A model generated the notes under the pieces. That model was given only the letters and a program-made list of their open reading frames with translations. It did not search any database and was not told the origin of the DNA. Shown here piece after piece: positions 45,643-55,838 of a DNA stretch of 64,000 bases (position 1 is its first letter; every line of letters begins with the position of its first letter). The stretch is from Blepharisma japonicum (Eukaryota; Ciliophora; Heterotrichea; Heterotrichida; Blepharismidae), in assembly GCA_949751835.1 (NCBI GenBank), contig CATKHK010000018.1, positions 372,001 through 436,000 of the forward strand, in the 5' to 3' direction. A program made the translations under genes and the position numbers.

Positions 45643-47190
45643 TTAATTGCTTTCTGGAATGAAGTCTTGCTGAGGTTCTTGAGAATTAAGGCCTGATTGA
45701 GAAGTATTTGTGTTAGCTTCAAAGGTATTTAGGTCTGGCTGAGATAAGTTTTCTTGAGGAAGACTTTCCTGTTGAGCATTATTTCTTCTTAAATGTATAA
45801 AATTGTGTGTGTTCTCAATTTCTTCCCACTCAAAGCTCCTCAAAAGATCTCTCAGCTTCACCATCGCTTCTGCTTTAGGCTCTGGCTTTATATTTATTAA
45901 ATTGCTGCATATATCTTACTTAACAGTTTCAACCGAAATAGTCGCATTTCCTCTTATCATTTTATTTATTGCCTCTCCAACAGCTGATGAAGACGCTCCT
46001 CCTACTATAACTCTATCAAAAATATTTTTAAATTTGCTTTTACCAGCAATTGTAGTCAAACTCTCCATAATCGGGTAGATTTTTATATCAAACTTCTGAA
46101 ATGCAGGCAAAAAGCTTTGGCCTTGGAAATCTAAATCAGTTTCAGGAACTGGGTCTTCTTGTTTGATTTCTTCACCTGCCCAGTATTTTTTATATAAAAT
46201 TGATTTATCTTTTTCTGGAGGAAAATGGTAATCTTGAAGAGTTTCTAGTCTTGTGATGATTCTTGTCATATTAAATTCACTAATATCGATTGAGTTCTAT
46301 ATATAATTTACATGGATTCTATCCTGATTTCCGATTTTATTCAAAATTTTGTTGCAGTCTTCACAGCAAAAAACATCAGTCCCAAATGCCCAATATGGAC
46401 TCATTAAAATATCTCCCCAATAGCCTCTTACAAGCACACTATCTCTGGTTTTTTTCTATATAGTTTTTACCTTCTGCCCAGGGATATACCCTGACATTGT
46501 TCTATTAGGGCTTATGTAAGTAGCCAGACGTATGTCATAAGCAACCCCACTTTGTCTTCATTCTTTATAATGCCTAAAAGTGACCTGTGGGGCATATTTT
46601 TTAAATTCCCATTGATAATCCCAGTCAATTAAATTCACTCGATGATCATATCTGTCTTTATAGTGATACCTCAGTCTTTGATCCCTCAGTGATCCCATAT
46701 CAAAAGGTGCATCTACATGCCAAGCCCTAAAAGTTTCTTCTAAGTCGTCTCTTTCTTTAAATTTCAAGCAGGAAAAATCGAAAATTTTTTTAATTTCTGA
46801 TGAATTTCTATGTTGAGTAAGAATTTTTATCAATTCTTGGGCTCTTAATGATATATAATTGGCTGTTCTTTCTCTTGTTAAAGCATTGGCATAAATATCG
46901 TAAAATAATTCTACTCTTTCTCGTATAGGTAGTTGGATTTCATTGATTAAATATAGCAGCAAAATATCACGGGCCAGGACTTCTTTATCAGGTTCTTGAA
47001 TGTAAAAATTTATTTTTGTAAAGCGGTCGTGGGTGCATTCTTCAGAAAGGCTTAACAAAAGGTGTCGGATGTCGCCAGAGCCTGAGATAAGGACGTTAAG
47101 CTCTGAAGATTCAGGAGAAATTGTGAAAAGATTGAGGGCGGGAGTGAAACCCCAAAAATGGATAAATCCAATAGCTTCAGCGATTTCCAT
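45643..47190 (-). CDS. DNAAF3: Dynein axonemal assembly factor 3 (PF22)
   Basis: Four exons on the minus strand (46471-47190, 46312-46455, 45920-46296, 45643-45904) with three 15-nt introns (GTAAAAACTATATAG, GTAAATTATATATAG, GTAAGATATATGCAG); 500 residues. Start at MEIAEAIGFIHFWGFTPAL. DNAAF3 landmarks: 'ELNVLISGSGDIRHLLLSL', 'INFYIQEPDKEVLARDIL', 'FDFSCLKFKERDDLEETF', 'LRYHYKDRYDHRVNLIDWD' and 'VRGYWGDILMSPYWAFG'. It is a cytoplasmic factor for preassembling axonemal dynein arms, as expected in a ciliate. The last ~80 residues are a polar Gln/Asn-rich tail. Without the introns it breaks into what look like several small genes. It starts 8 bp after the stop of the upstream DEAD-box gene. Confidence 0.88.
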
Positions 47191-47198
47191 TTTATTAA

Positions 47199-48500
47199 TT
47201 ACAAAGGCTTTATAGCCCTTCCTATTTGGTTTTCCAATGCTCTTAATAGCTGAATTTCTTGCGAATTTCTTAAAATTATCACAGAAATTGCATTTTTTAT
47301 AGGTGAACTGCAGCATGATATTCTTTGATCGTATTCTACTGCATCAGGAATCATTCCATCGCTGCTTGGTACCCCAAACATTATAACAACTCCTACCCCT
47401 GATGGCTGATATTTTCTCAGCAGTGTATTTCCACACATAAGTACCCTGATTTCTCCATCTTTAAATCCTTTTAATTTTTCATAAATACTAGTTTCCTCAT
47501 CTCTCGTTGAGTTTACAGAATCAATAGCTGTACCATAACTACTAAAAACTTCAGAAATATTTTTAAATTCTTCTTCACTATTACAAAACACTAACATCCC
47601 GCCTGCTATAGGAAAATGGTCTTCATGGCTGATAATCTTTCGGATGGTGCCCATAAAATCGAGGTTTAACAACTCTGTGTAAAATTGATCAATTGTTTGG
47701 ATTAGACTTATGGGGTAGGTGATATGGATAGGGTTTAGGCCTTTTAAGTATTGTTTGCAGAAATTTGCTTCAACTTCGTTTGTGAATTTTATCACGGCTT
47801 CGTCTGGGTAGTTTTGGGTGAAGTAAATTACTGGGATATTTTCGAGCTGGTGCTGGAGGATGTGGAGGATTACAGATACTCCTAAAAAGGTGCGGTTTTG
47901 TTTAGAGCTGAGAATTTCTTCAGCGTCATCAATGATAAGCATTTTAATCTGTGAAGCTTGAGATTGTGTTTGCAAAAGTGTGCTTAATCTCTTTTTTATC
48001 TGCTCTCTATCAAGACAAACAGTCATGATATCTGGCTGTCCAGCATATATATCAGACGCTACTTCTATATTTCTGCATATTATTTCAATTCAATGCTTAA
48101 GCTGCATCGCACGAAAATGAGAGCTAACTACCCACAACACTTTGACAGTTCTTGAAGTTGGATTCCTAGAATTTGCTTGAAGGACTGTAATTACAGATAA
48201 TATTGCTAAGCCTAAACTTTTCCCTGATCCTGGATGTGCAGTTACTGTATAAAGTCTATTTGCAGCAGTCAGTTTTTCAAAAATCTTTTCCTGGACAGCT
48301 GTCATGAACGTAGAATTTGTAGCAGACTGAACTCCATCTAAAATTGGCTGCAAATATTCGACATCAGACCAAAAAGCCCTACATTTTTCTATATCAGATC
48401 AATCGTCTTGGTTTCTGACTGTTTGTGGATCTTGTAGAATGGAATCAAACATTTCATTGTTTCTACCGCTTTTTTGAGGAGCTAAATTAAGATAGGACAT
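47199..48500 (-). CDS. Degenerate DEAD-box helicase-like protein
   Basis: 433 residues, starting MSYLNLAPQKSGRNNEMF, with two TGA = Trp codons, ending TAA. Two RecA-like domains of Dbp5/eIF4A type: Q-motif-like 'FMTAVQEKIFEKL', Walker A 'AHPGSGKSLG', and motif II as 'LIIDDAEEIL' instead of DEAD. Motif III is 'YFTQN' in place of SAT. In domain 2, 'MLVFCNSEEEFKNI' and 'GEIRVLMCGNTLLRKYQ' follow the Dbp5 order. The HRIGRxGR box is 'DQRISCCSS', so the arginine fingers are largely lost. The fold is kept at full length, but ATP hydrolysis looks unlikely. It may serve as an RNA- or protein-binding relative of Dbp5. Confidence 0.78.
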
Positions 48501-48593
48501 TTTTAATCTAATTTAAATAAATTAAAAATAATTTTATATTAAAAATAAAGTCTTAAAGGATTTTTAATTAAAATAAAAGTTTAAAGATTAAGC

Positions 48594-49661
48594 TTAAGCA
48601 ATAGGATATGATGGAGTCATATTAATGCCACAAACTCCTTTCCCGTTAGATATAGCGATAAAGATGTAGCCTTGGTCTCCCCAGCTTGTTCCCCAAGAGT
48701 TTTTCACAATCCAATATGCTGGATGGCTAGTAGTGTCAAAGCCTACAATAAGCACAGCATGGTCAAGGTTAGTCCCGCAGTCACTTGTTACGATTCCTCC
48801 AGTGTAATGTTGTCATAAGGCTTGGCTTGCTTGGACAGCTACTGAGACAGGCTTGGTAAGAACTGCCTGCATAAGAGCATTTGGTGAGTTAGCAGCGACA
48901 ATTGCATAGCTTGAAATTGTGGCAGTTGCTTGAGATTCAAGAGAATTTTGGCATTGCCCATTTGCTGCAGCGTAAGGATAGTTGGTCTCAGTGGTAAGTC
49001 CGTATTTCGTAACGAATTTGAATGCATTAGTAGCTAGACCACCATTGCATCCATTGTTGCCATAAGAGGCTGAGCAGTCAACTAATTCTTGTTCAGAGAG
49101 GGATACAAGAGTGTGCCCGGCTAAAAACCAAGTTCCTTCAACTGCACCTGTGGTAGAGAAAGCCCAGAATGAGCCACATTGTCCTTGATTTTTGACTGGG
49201 GTTACTGCACCTTTAGTTCTCCAATCAAATATTTGAGATATAGCTTCAACTGGGGTATCTTCTTGGGCTAATTCATCGCTGCTTAGGTCGTATTGATATT
49301 GATTAGAAGTGTAAAGGGTTTTAAATTCATTATGAGTGAGATCAGCGAACTGGGTGATACCAAGTATGTAGGTTTTTTCAAGAGTATTGTGGACTCTGGT
49401 ATAGGCGACGTTGTCTCTGAAAATTTTGAAACGAGCATTAAATTCATCAATGTTTTTGTATAGCTTATTGTATTTAGCAATGAATCCTAAGAACTCTTGC
49501 TCGTCGATCTCATATTGATTAAGGGCAAATTTATTTGAGTCTTTTGTGTAAAGAGCTATTTCAGCAACAACCCCTACGATAATAACAAGTATTAAAACCC
49601 CAGGAATAACCTTATTTCTGTTACTAGTTTTTGGTTTATAACTGAAGTAATGCTCTTCCAT
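48594..49661 (-). CDS. Cathepsin-L-like, array copy 1 (Cys to Phe)
   Basis: 355 residues. Head of ~15 residues, membrane segment at about 19-36 ('[20 protein letters not shown]'), I29 propeptide ('[20 protein letters not shown]'), papain domain from '[19 protein letters not shown]'. The active-site block is '[12 protein letters not shown]': Cys25 has become Phe while Gln19, Trp26, His159 ('[11 protein letters not shown]') and Asn175 ('VKNSWG') remain. One TGA (48811-48813) is Trp at the position that is Trp in the other copies, and the frame then runs intact to TAA. The protease should be dead, yet nothing else has decayed, so a single-residue loss under continued constraint or very recent. 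Confidence 0.9.
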
Positions 49662-50804
49662 TTTATTATTTGTCCAATAACTTGTGAGCAGCTTTTATTC
49701 TTGATAAGAAATGGTAGACAAATCTTTAGCATGTTTCAGCAATTTAATAAATAATAAATCTTAGATACTGAGTTTAACTTTATTCTTAGGCAACTAATTT
49801 AATTTAATTTTGTGGATTTATAAATGCTAAAGGGCTTCAAAATCTTGAAGTCATTGTGGCTTGTATTGTCAAAAAACTGAAGCTGACTTAAATTGCACAT
49901 ATTTTAAGTGACAATAGCTAGCGAATCATGCTATTTTGCAAATAAATTGAATCTTATTATCTAAGAGTCTCATTATTTTACGAGTTTTTAAGACTAAAAA
50001 TATATTCTTGATGAATAGTATTTTAAGTGTTTAATCTGCAAGGTCTTATAATGCTATTTGAAAAATAAATTAGAGATGAAGTTTTAGTTAGTTTTACAAC
50101 GTGAGCAATACTACTAAGAATCCTCAAAAGCCTTTTTGCTTCTAGATAACTTCTTAAACGTGATTAATGATAAGGAGTTAAATTTTATGGATTTTATTCT
50201 ATGTTTGTATATCACATTTTATCTCTTTGTTATCTATTCATTACAAGGTAGCTATATTCAGATATCAGACATGAGCCAGAAATCAGATACCCAAAACTCA
50301 GATACCTGACACTAAGAAATCCAAATGCTAGGCATTTATATATCATATCTTGCTATAATATATATAATATTACTCTAACATTTTATGCTGAAATTGCAAC
50401 TTAGCTCTTGAACTTCATAAAACTGATAAACACTTTTTCATAGTCATTAATACTTTTTGGAATGAAACTAACACAAAATAGGGGTTTACCAATTTCCACA
50501 ATTTTATAGGATTTTTAAGATTATTGATTTTTAGGATCAATGTCTCTGTCTTTTGTTTGATAAAATAGCTGACAAATAGAATGATATTTCTATGTCATCG
50601 CTACTCTTGCAGTTCATAAATAAATTAGATCAATTATTATACTATTCCTAATAATTTTAAAGAAGCTAAGAAAAATCTTTAATTTTTCAATTTTCAAGAG
50701 TATAAATTTTTATTTTCTAAATATTAAATGACTTTCAGATTTGAATGAGAAACTAAATGAAGTAAAAATGCAAGTATTAATATCTTAAATAAATAAATGC
50801 TAAA
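49662..50804. other. Array spacer 1
   Basis: About 1.1 kb of AT-rich DNA between copies 1 and 2. A small cluster of short degenerate repeats built on CAGATACC-like units lies near 50255-50320. I do not find a gene, an RNA, or the palindromic upstream element seen before copies 2-6. Confidence 0.5.
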
Positions 50805-51873
50805 TTATAAAGCATTAGTCATTACTGGCTCCATATTGATACCACATACTCCATTTCCGTAGCCAGAAATAGCGATTCTGATGTATCCTTGTTCTCCCCA
50901 GTCTGCTCCCCAAGAATTCTTCACAATCCAATATGGTGGTGAATTAGTCGTATTATAGCCAACAATGAGCACAGCATGATTAATGGCCGTTCCGCAATCG
51001 CTTGATACGATTCCTGATACATAGTTTTGCCATGCTGGCTGATCAGCTTCTACAACTACTGAAATTGGGCTATATAGAACATTTAACTCAAGGGAAAATG
51101 ATGAAAGAGCATGAACATATATAATGCCTGAAATTTTAGCTGCATATATAAGCTTCGAGGGAAGTTTGGCATTTCCGTACTGATCCCTTATAAGGATAGT
51201 TTTCCTCTGTGGCAAGTCCATTATAATAAACGAATTCTAAAGCTGCATTTACAGAGCCGTTGTCACATCCTTGATTCCCATATGTAGATGAACAGTCAAT
51301 TAACTCTTGTTCAGAAAGGGATACAAGAGGATGGCCAGCTATAAACCAAGCTCCTTCAACAGCTCCAGTGGTTGAAAAAGCCCAGCCTGCGTGGCAATCT
51401 TTTCCTTGATTTTTAACTGCAGTGACTGAACCTTTCACTCGCCAATCTACTTGTGAAGAGATTCCTACTAGTGGAGAATTATCAGTAGTTGGAGTTTGCT
51501 CTCTAGGAGTGTATTTAGTAGTATAAAGAGCTTTGAATTCTTCGTGAGTGAGGTCAGAGAATTTGGTTTGGCCAAGTATATAGCTTTTTCCAAGGGTATT
51601 GTGGACTCTAGAATAGACAATATTATCTCTGAAAATTTTGAAGCGAGCGTTGTACTCTTCTACACTTTCGTATTTCTTGTTATATTTAGCAATGAACCCC
51701 TGAAACTCCTGCTCATCAAGGTCATACTGTTGTAGAAAAATATTTTTTGAGCTACTTGAATTAATAGACAACGTTACAACAATTCCTAAAATAGCTATTA
51801 GGGCTAAAGCTCCAAGAATAACATGCTTTTTGCTGATGGTTTCTGGTGTATGACTGAAGTACAGGTTCTTCAT
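50805..51873 (-). pseudogene. Cathepsin-L-like, array copy 2, frameshifted
   Basis: The N-terminal part (51136-51873) has the anchor, I29 propeptide and first papain half. The C-terminal part (50805 to about 51150) continues in another frame, with the break in a TA-rich tract near 51145-51150. No 15- or 16-nt GT-AG intron fits there, so a real frameshift or an assembly error is likelier than splicing. The active-site block reads 'NQGKDCHAGWAFSTTG', so Cys25 is Gly and one residue is inserted before Cys22. His159 ('[11 protein letters not shown]') and Asn175 remain. Just after the break the sequence is unlike its paralogs ('[19 protein letters not shown]'), and the C-terminus ends '[10 protein letters not shown]' instead of PSYPIA. 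Read as a decaying copy. Confidence 0.8.
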
Positions 51874-52256
51874 ATTATTATAGCCATAAGCTTATTAATA
51901 GCTCTTATGCATATAAAAATGCTTTAAGATTTTAGCAAGCACGAGCAAAAAGAAAACCAAAAGCAATTATTTCAATAAATAATTTAACGGAGTCATTATT
52001 AAATATAATTTATGATGAAATCAAAGTTTTCTTATAAACTTTTATTTTAAATGTAATAGTGATTTGCGCTTTCTGATACTTCCTAACTTTAAATTCCATT
52101 TCTAATGGATTACTTGAAAAATAATTTGCACCTGCATATTAAATAATAAAATTATTTAAATAGTGAATAAATTTTAAGTTAGCTTTATTTTTTGTAATTT
52201 TAGAAGGGAATCTCAAAAGAAAGTGAATTAAAAGCAATAAGTTTAAATATATATTA
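51874..52256. other. Array spacer 2, upstream part
   Basis: The first ~50 bp are homologous to the 5' flanks of copies 3 and 4. The rest is AT-rich spacer without a gene. Confidence 0.5.
51901..51920 (-). promoter_or_regulatory. Shared upstream element, copy 2
   Basis: Contains TTATGCATA centred about 36 nt before the ATG of copy 2, in a block of sequence conserved with the same position of copies 3-6. Confidence 0.5.
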
Positions 52257-52290
52257 TTAAGCAATGGGATATAATGAATCTATATTAAGC
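52257..52290 (-). pseudogene. Relic of a cathepsin 3' end (R1)
   Basis: 'TTAAGCAATGGGATATAATG' on the plus strand matches the stop and last codons (PSYPIA) of the array genes, and the flanking 'AAGTTTAAAT' just before it matches their 3' flank. Beyond about 52290 the similarity to coding sequence is lost. The following ~100 bp resemble the DNA after relics R2 and R3. Confidence 0.55.
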
Positions 52291-52630
52291 TACAATGTCA
52301 AAAATTATTCAAAAGAAAAGCCAAAAATATTTCACTTGCTAGATAAATTAAATTGTGACGAGTTAAGATTTCATAACTCAAGCTCTTAAAGAGAGAGATT
52401 ACAGTTAAGGGTAAAGTTTTTCTTTTTAGCACCCTGATAAAAAATTTTATCTTTGGTATACAATCAGTGATTGAAATATTTTTATATAAATTATAAAGCT
52501 GTCTACTTCGATAAAGAGAGATAACACTTTTATTAACCCAAATATGAAACAGAAATATCAAGTAAAGATATTTTCAAGAATAATATCCTGAAGGCATTTT
52601 TAACTTAAGTGATTGGTTAAGAGATTAAGC
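52291..52630. other. Array spacer 2, between relic R1 and copy 3
   Basis: About 340 bp of AT-rich DNA whose beginning resembles the DNA after relics R2 and R3, which points to duplication of the spacer with the gene. No gene seen. Confidence 0.5.
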
Positions 52631-53692
52631 TTAAGCAATAGGATATGATGCACACATATTGATGCCACATACCCCATCTCCATTAGAAATAGCGATTCTA
52701 ATATACCCTTTCTCTCCCCAGCTTGCCCCCCAAGAGTTCTTCACAATCCAGTATGGTGGCTTGTTATTACTATCATACCCAACAATAAGTACACCATGGT
52801 CAAGGCTTGTCCCACAATCGCTTGCTACGATCCCTCCAATATAAAACTGCCAAGCAAGCTGATCAGCTTCTACAGCTACTGATACTGGCTTAGTAGCAAC
52901 TGCAGCCATAAGAGCACTAGACGATTTAGGAGTAACAATAGTATAATTTGAAATTTTAGCCTCAGGTTTATCTTTACGTAAAGTGTCACACTTATCAGTA
53001 TTTCCTGTATAAGGATAGAGGAGATCAGTGGCAAGTCCATATTTTATGATGAATTTGAATGCTTTATCCATTGTGCCACCATTGCACCCGTGATTCCCAT
53101 AATCGGATGAACAGTCAACTAGCTCTTGTTCTGAGAGAGATACAAGAGTGTGATTAGCCAATGCCCAAGTCCCTTCTACAGCACCAGTGGCTGAGAAAGC
53201 CCAGCATGAGCCACAGCTTCCTTGATTTTTGACTGAGGTGACTGCGCCTTTATCTCTCCAATCAACTACTGAAGGAAGAGCTTTAACTGGAGTATCAATA
53301 GTACCTGATTTATCATCATTAGGGACATATGAATTAGAAGTGTAAAGAGCTTTGAATTCTGCGTGGGTGAGATCAGAGAACTGGGTTATGCCGAGTAAAT
53401 AGCTCTTTCCAAGGGTGTTGTGAACTCTTGTATAGGCAGCATTTTCTCTGAAAATCTTGAAGCGGGCATTGAATTCATCAATACTGTCATAGATCTTGCT
53501 GTATTTAGCAATGAATACTTGAAACTCTTGCTCCTCAATTTCATACTGTTGGAGAGCAAATTTTTTTAAGTCACTTGAGGTAGAAGATAATGCTGCTACA
53601 ACTCCTACAACAGCTATAAGGACTATAACTCCAAAAACAACTTTATTCCTGTTGCTAGTTTTTGATTTATGATTGAAGTACAGGCTATCCAT
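52631..53692 (-). CDS. Cathepsin-L-like protease, array copy 3 (intact)
   Basis: 353 residues: head MDSLYFNHKSKTSNRNK, membrane segment at about 18-37, I29 propeptide ('[20 protein letters not shown]', 'FSDLTHAEFKALY'), mature domain from 'VVDWRDKGAVTSVKNQGSC'. Active-site set complete: Gln19 and Cys25 in 'NQGSCGSCWAFSATG', His159 in 'SLDHGVLIVGY', Asn175 in 'VKNSWGASWG'. Predicted to be an active papain-family endopeptidase, made as a membrane-anchored zymogen and released by propeptide cleavage in an acidic compartment. No internal TGA, no introns. Confidence 0.93.
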   Translation of the reverse strand: MDSLYFNHKSKTSNRNKVVFGVIVLIAVVGVVAALSSTSSDLKKFALQQYEIEEQEFQVFIAKYSKIYDSIDEFNARFKIFRENAAYTRVHNTLGKSYLLGITQFSDLTHAEFKALYTSNSYVPNDDKSGTIDTPVKALPSVVDWRDKGAVTSVKNQGSCGSCWAFSATGAVEGTWALANHTLVSLSEQELVDCSSDYGNHGCNGGTMDKAFKFIIKYGLATDLLYPYTGNTDKCDTLRKDKPEAKISNYTIVTPKSSSALMAAVATKPVSVAVEADQLAWQFYIGGIVASDCGTSLDHGVLIVGYDSNNKPPYWIVKNSWGASWGEKGYIRIAISNGDGVCGINMCASYPIA

Positions 53693-54486
53693 ATTATTAT
53701 AGCTATAAGCTTGTCAATGGTTCTTATGCATACAAAAATGCTTAAAAAACTGTGGCGAACAAATTTAAAACAAGTATCGTAATAGATAGTTAATCAAAAT
53801 TTGACTAACAATAAGGTTAAAAAAAGAATTAAAATACTTTTATTTATATATATATTTATTTAAAAGGGAAAAAGTTTGCAACAGTTACAGTTTGCATTGT
53901 TAAGGATTCAAACATAGCTGAGTACATATAGAAAGTCTTTTTAGCTCTGAAAGACATTTCTATTATTTATTCATCATCAGAGCTATTTTGCTGCTTTATT
54001 TCAAGAATAAAAATAATCTTAAACTATGCTCATTTTATCATCTTTTTATATTGATATAATTTTTATGAAAAGGATTTAAGAATCATCCTTTAAAGCTATC
54101 AACTTCAAAATAAAACCAAAATTAATTTTTTGATGCAAGTAGTCTAATGAGATAGTAATTTAACCCTTTTAAAATTAAATTGATGGCGAAGGTAAAAATA
54201 TGCTAATAAGCTTTTATTTCTTAATTCAATCGTGACTTACGCTATCTAATTCTATCAATTTTTCTATTAGATTTCTTTAATTAGCTTACTGAAATGATTA
54301 TTTGCATTAGCATATCCAAAAATAAGAGTAGACTAATTAAAATATTTTAATTACTAGTGCTATGATCTTTTATTAGCTGGAGAAACCAATATAATTATCT
54401 TTTTAAGCTAGTTTTATTTTTCAGAAACTTAGAATTTATCAAGAAGGGAAGCTTAAAACAGAGTAACAAGTTTTAATAAATTATGA
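53693..54486. other. Array spacer 3, upstream part
   Basis: About 790 bp. Its first ~250 bp align by eye with 55839-56060 (5' flank of copy 4), including a TTTATATATATAT tract and 'GCAACAGTTACAGTTTG'. No gene seen. Confidence 0.55.
53721..53740 (-). promoter_or_regulatory. Shared upstream element, copy 3
   Basis: TTATGCATAC core about 36 nt upstream of the ATG, with the context conserved in copies 2 and 4. Confidence 0.5.
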
Positions 54487-54520
54487 CTGAGCAATAGGAT
54501 TTGATGAATTTATATTAATG
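54487..54520 (-). pseudogene. Relic of a cathepsin 3' end (R2)
   Basis: 'TGAGCAATAGGATTTGATGA' and the following 'ATTTATATTAATG' match the last codons of the array genes. The similarity stops at about 54520, and the next ~100 bp match the DNA after R3. Confidence 0.6.
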
Positions 54521-54773
54521 ATAAAAACTATAAAAGTATTCAAATAAAACCAAAAACATTTAATTAAATATTTTCTAGGCTGATAATAAATTGCACACAA
54601 GTTTAGCATTTATTTATTTCTGAAAAGAGATAGAAAAAACATTTTAATATCTCAAACTTGAAAAGGATTAAAATTTTTATTTTATAAATAATAAAATGCT
54701 TGCCAAGTGTAGATATTATCAATAATGTCAATTTAAATGCATTTAAATAAAAGTATAGACTAAGAGATTAAGC
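54521..54773. other. Array spacer 3, between relic R2 and copy 4
   Basis: About 250 bp of AT-rich DNA; the first part is homologous to the DNA following R3 (shared AAACATTTAATTAAA and GATAATAAATTG blocks). No gene seen. Confidence 0.5.
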
Positions 54774-55838
54774 TTAAACGTTAGGGTATGATGGATACAG
54801 ATTAATACCGCATAATCCATCACCAACAACAGCAGCGATTCTGATATATCCTTGCTCTCCCCAGCTTGTTCCCCAAGAGTTCTTCACAATCCAATATGGT
54901 GGTGTGTTATTCATGTTATAGCCAACAATAAGCACGCCATGGTTAACGGCAGTTCCGCAATTGCTTGATACAATTCCTGACACATATAATTGAAATGCTG
55001 GCTCATCGGCTTGCACAGCAATGGAAACTGGCTTAGCTGCAACTGCTATCTGAAGAGCAGTTAAATTTTTAGGAGTAACATCTGTAAAACTCGTAATTTT
55101 GGCTGCGTATTGAGATTGAAGGGAAGTTTGGCAAGTCCCTTGTGATGCTGTATAAGGGTATTTGGCCTCAGTGTTAAGTCCATATTTCATTACGAATTGG
55201 AAAGCGTAATCCATCCAGCCGCCATTGCATCCTTGGTTGCCATAGGAGGATGCACAGTCGACTAACTCTTGTTCTGAGAGGGATACAAGAGTTTTTTTAG
55301 CTATGGCCCAAGCTCCTTCAACAGCACCTGTGGTGGAGAAAGACCAACATGAACCGCATTGTAGTTGATCTTTAACTACAGTGACTGCACCTTTGGTTCT
55401 CCAATCAATTGATGATGGCGGGGCAGCTTTGACTGAAGAATCATCAGTAGATAATTTTTGCTCTCTAGGGATATATGTGCTAAGAGTGTTAAGAGCTTTG
55501 AATTCTTCGTGGGTGAGGTCAGAGAATTTGGTTATACCAAGTATGTAGCTTTTTCCAAGAGTATTGTGGACTCTTGCATAGGCGAAATTATCTCTGAAAA
55601 TCTTCAAACGAATATTGAATTCTTCCAAATTTTCGTAGTTCTTATTATATTTAGCCATAAATACTTGAAACTCTTGTTCCTCGATTTCATACTGTTGGAG
55701 AACAAATTTTTTTAAGTCGCTTGAATTAGCAGAAAATGCTGCTATTACTCCTACAATAGCTATAAGGGCTAAAACTCCAAAAATAGCTTTCTTCCTATTA
55801 CTAGTTTCTGACTTATGACTGAAGTATAGGCTATCCAT
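54774..55838 (-). CDS. Cathepsin-L-like protease, array copy 4 (intact)
   Basis: 354 residues from MDSLYFSHKSETSNRKK. A Met 13 codons upstream is in frame, but the internal one matches its paralogs and lies after the shared ATAATAAT leader. Membrane segment at about 18-37, I29 propeptide, mature domain from '[19 protein letters not shown]'. Cys25 ('CGSCWSFSTTG'), His159 ('AVNHGVLIVGY') and Asn175 ('[10 protein letters not shown]') are all present. Instead of NQG it has 'DQLQ', a feature shared with copies 7 and 8, but Gln19 is kept. Predicted active. Confidence 0.92.
   Translation of the reverse strand: MDSLYFSHKSETSNRKKAIFGVLALIAIVGVIAAFSANSSDLKKFVLQQYEIEEQEFQVFMAKYNKNYENLEEFNIRLKIFRDNFAYARVHNTLGKSYILGITKFSDLTHEEFKALNTLSTYIPREQKLSTDDSSVKAAPPSSIDWRTKGAVTVVKDQLQCGSCWSFSTTGAVEGAWAIAKKTLVSLSEQELVDCASSYGNQGCNGGWMDYAFQFVMKYGLNTEAKYPYTASQGTCQTSLQSQYAAKITSFTDVTPKNLTALQIAVAAKPVSIAVQADEPAFQLYVSGIVSSNCGTAVNHGVLIVGYNMNNTPPYWIVKNSWGTSWGEQGYIRIAAVVGDGLCGINLYPSYPNV

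Noticed and set aside
46270-46557. Reading 45643-46269 and 46558-47190 as separate small genes
   Set aside because: Three 15-nt introns with the standard pattern join them into one DNAAF3 protein, and the joined middle exon carries the expected RGYWGDI block.
50255-50320. CAGATACC-like short repeats as a CRISPR-like or satellite array
   Set aside because: Only a few irregular, imperfect units with no constant spacer length; probably chance or local slippage in AT-rich DNA.
51136-51221. Tiny intron or programmed frameshift to join the halves of array copy 2
   Set aside because: No GT-AG segment of 15 or 16 nt lies in the overlap, no slippery heptamer is visible, and the post-break sequence is divergent; simple decay or a sequencing indel is more likely.
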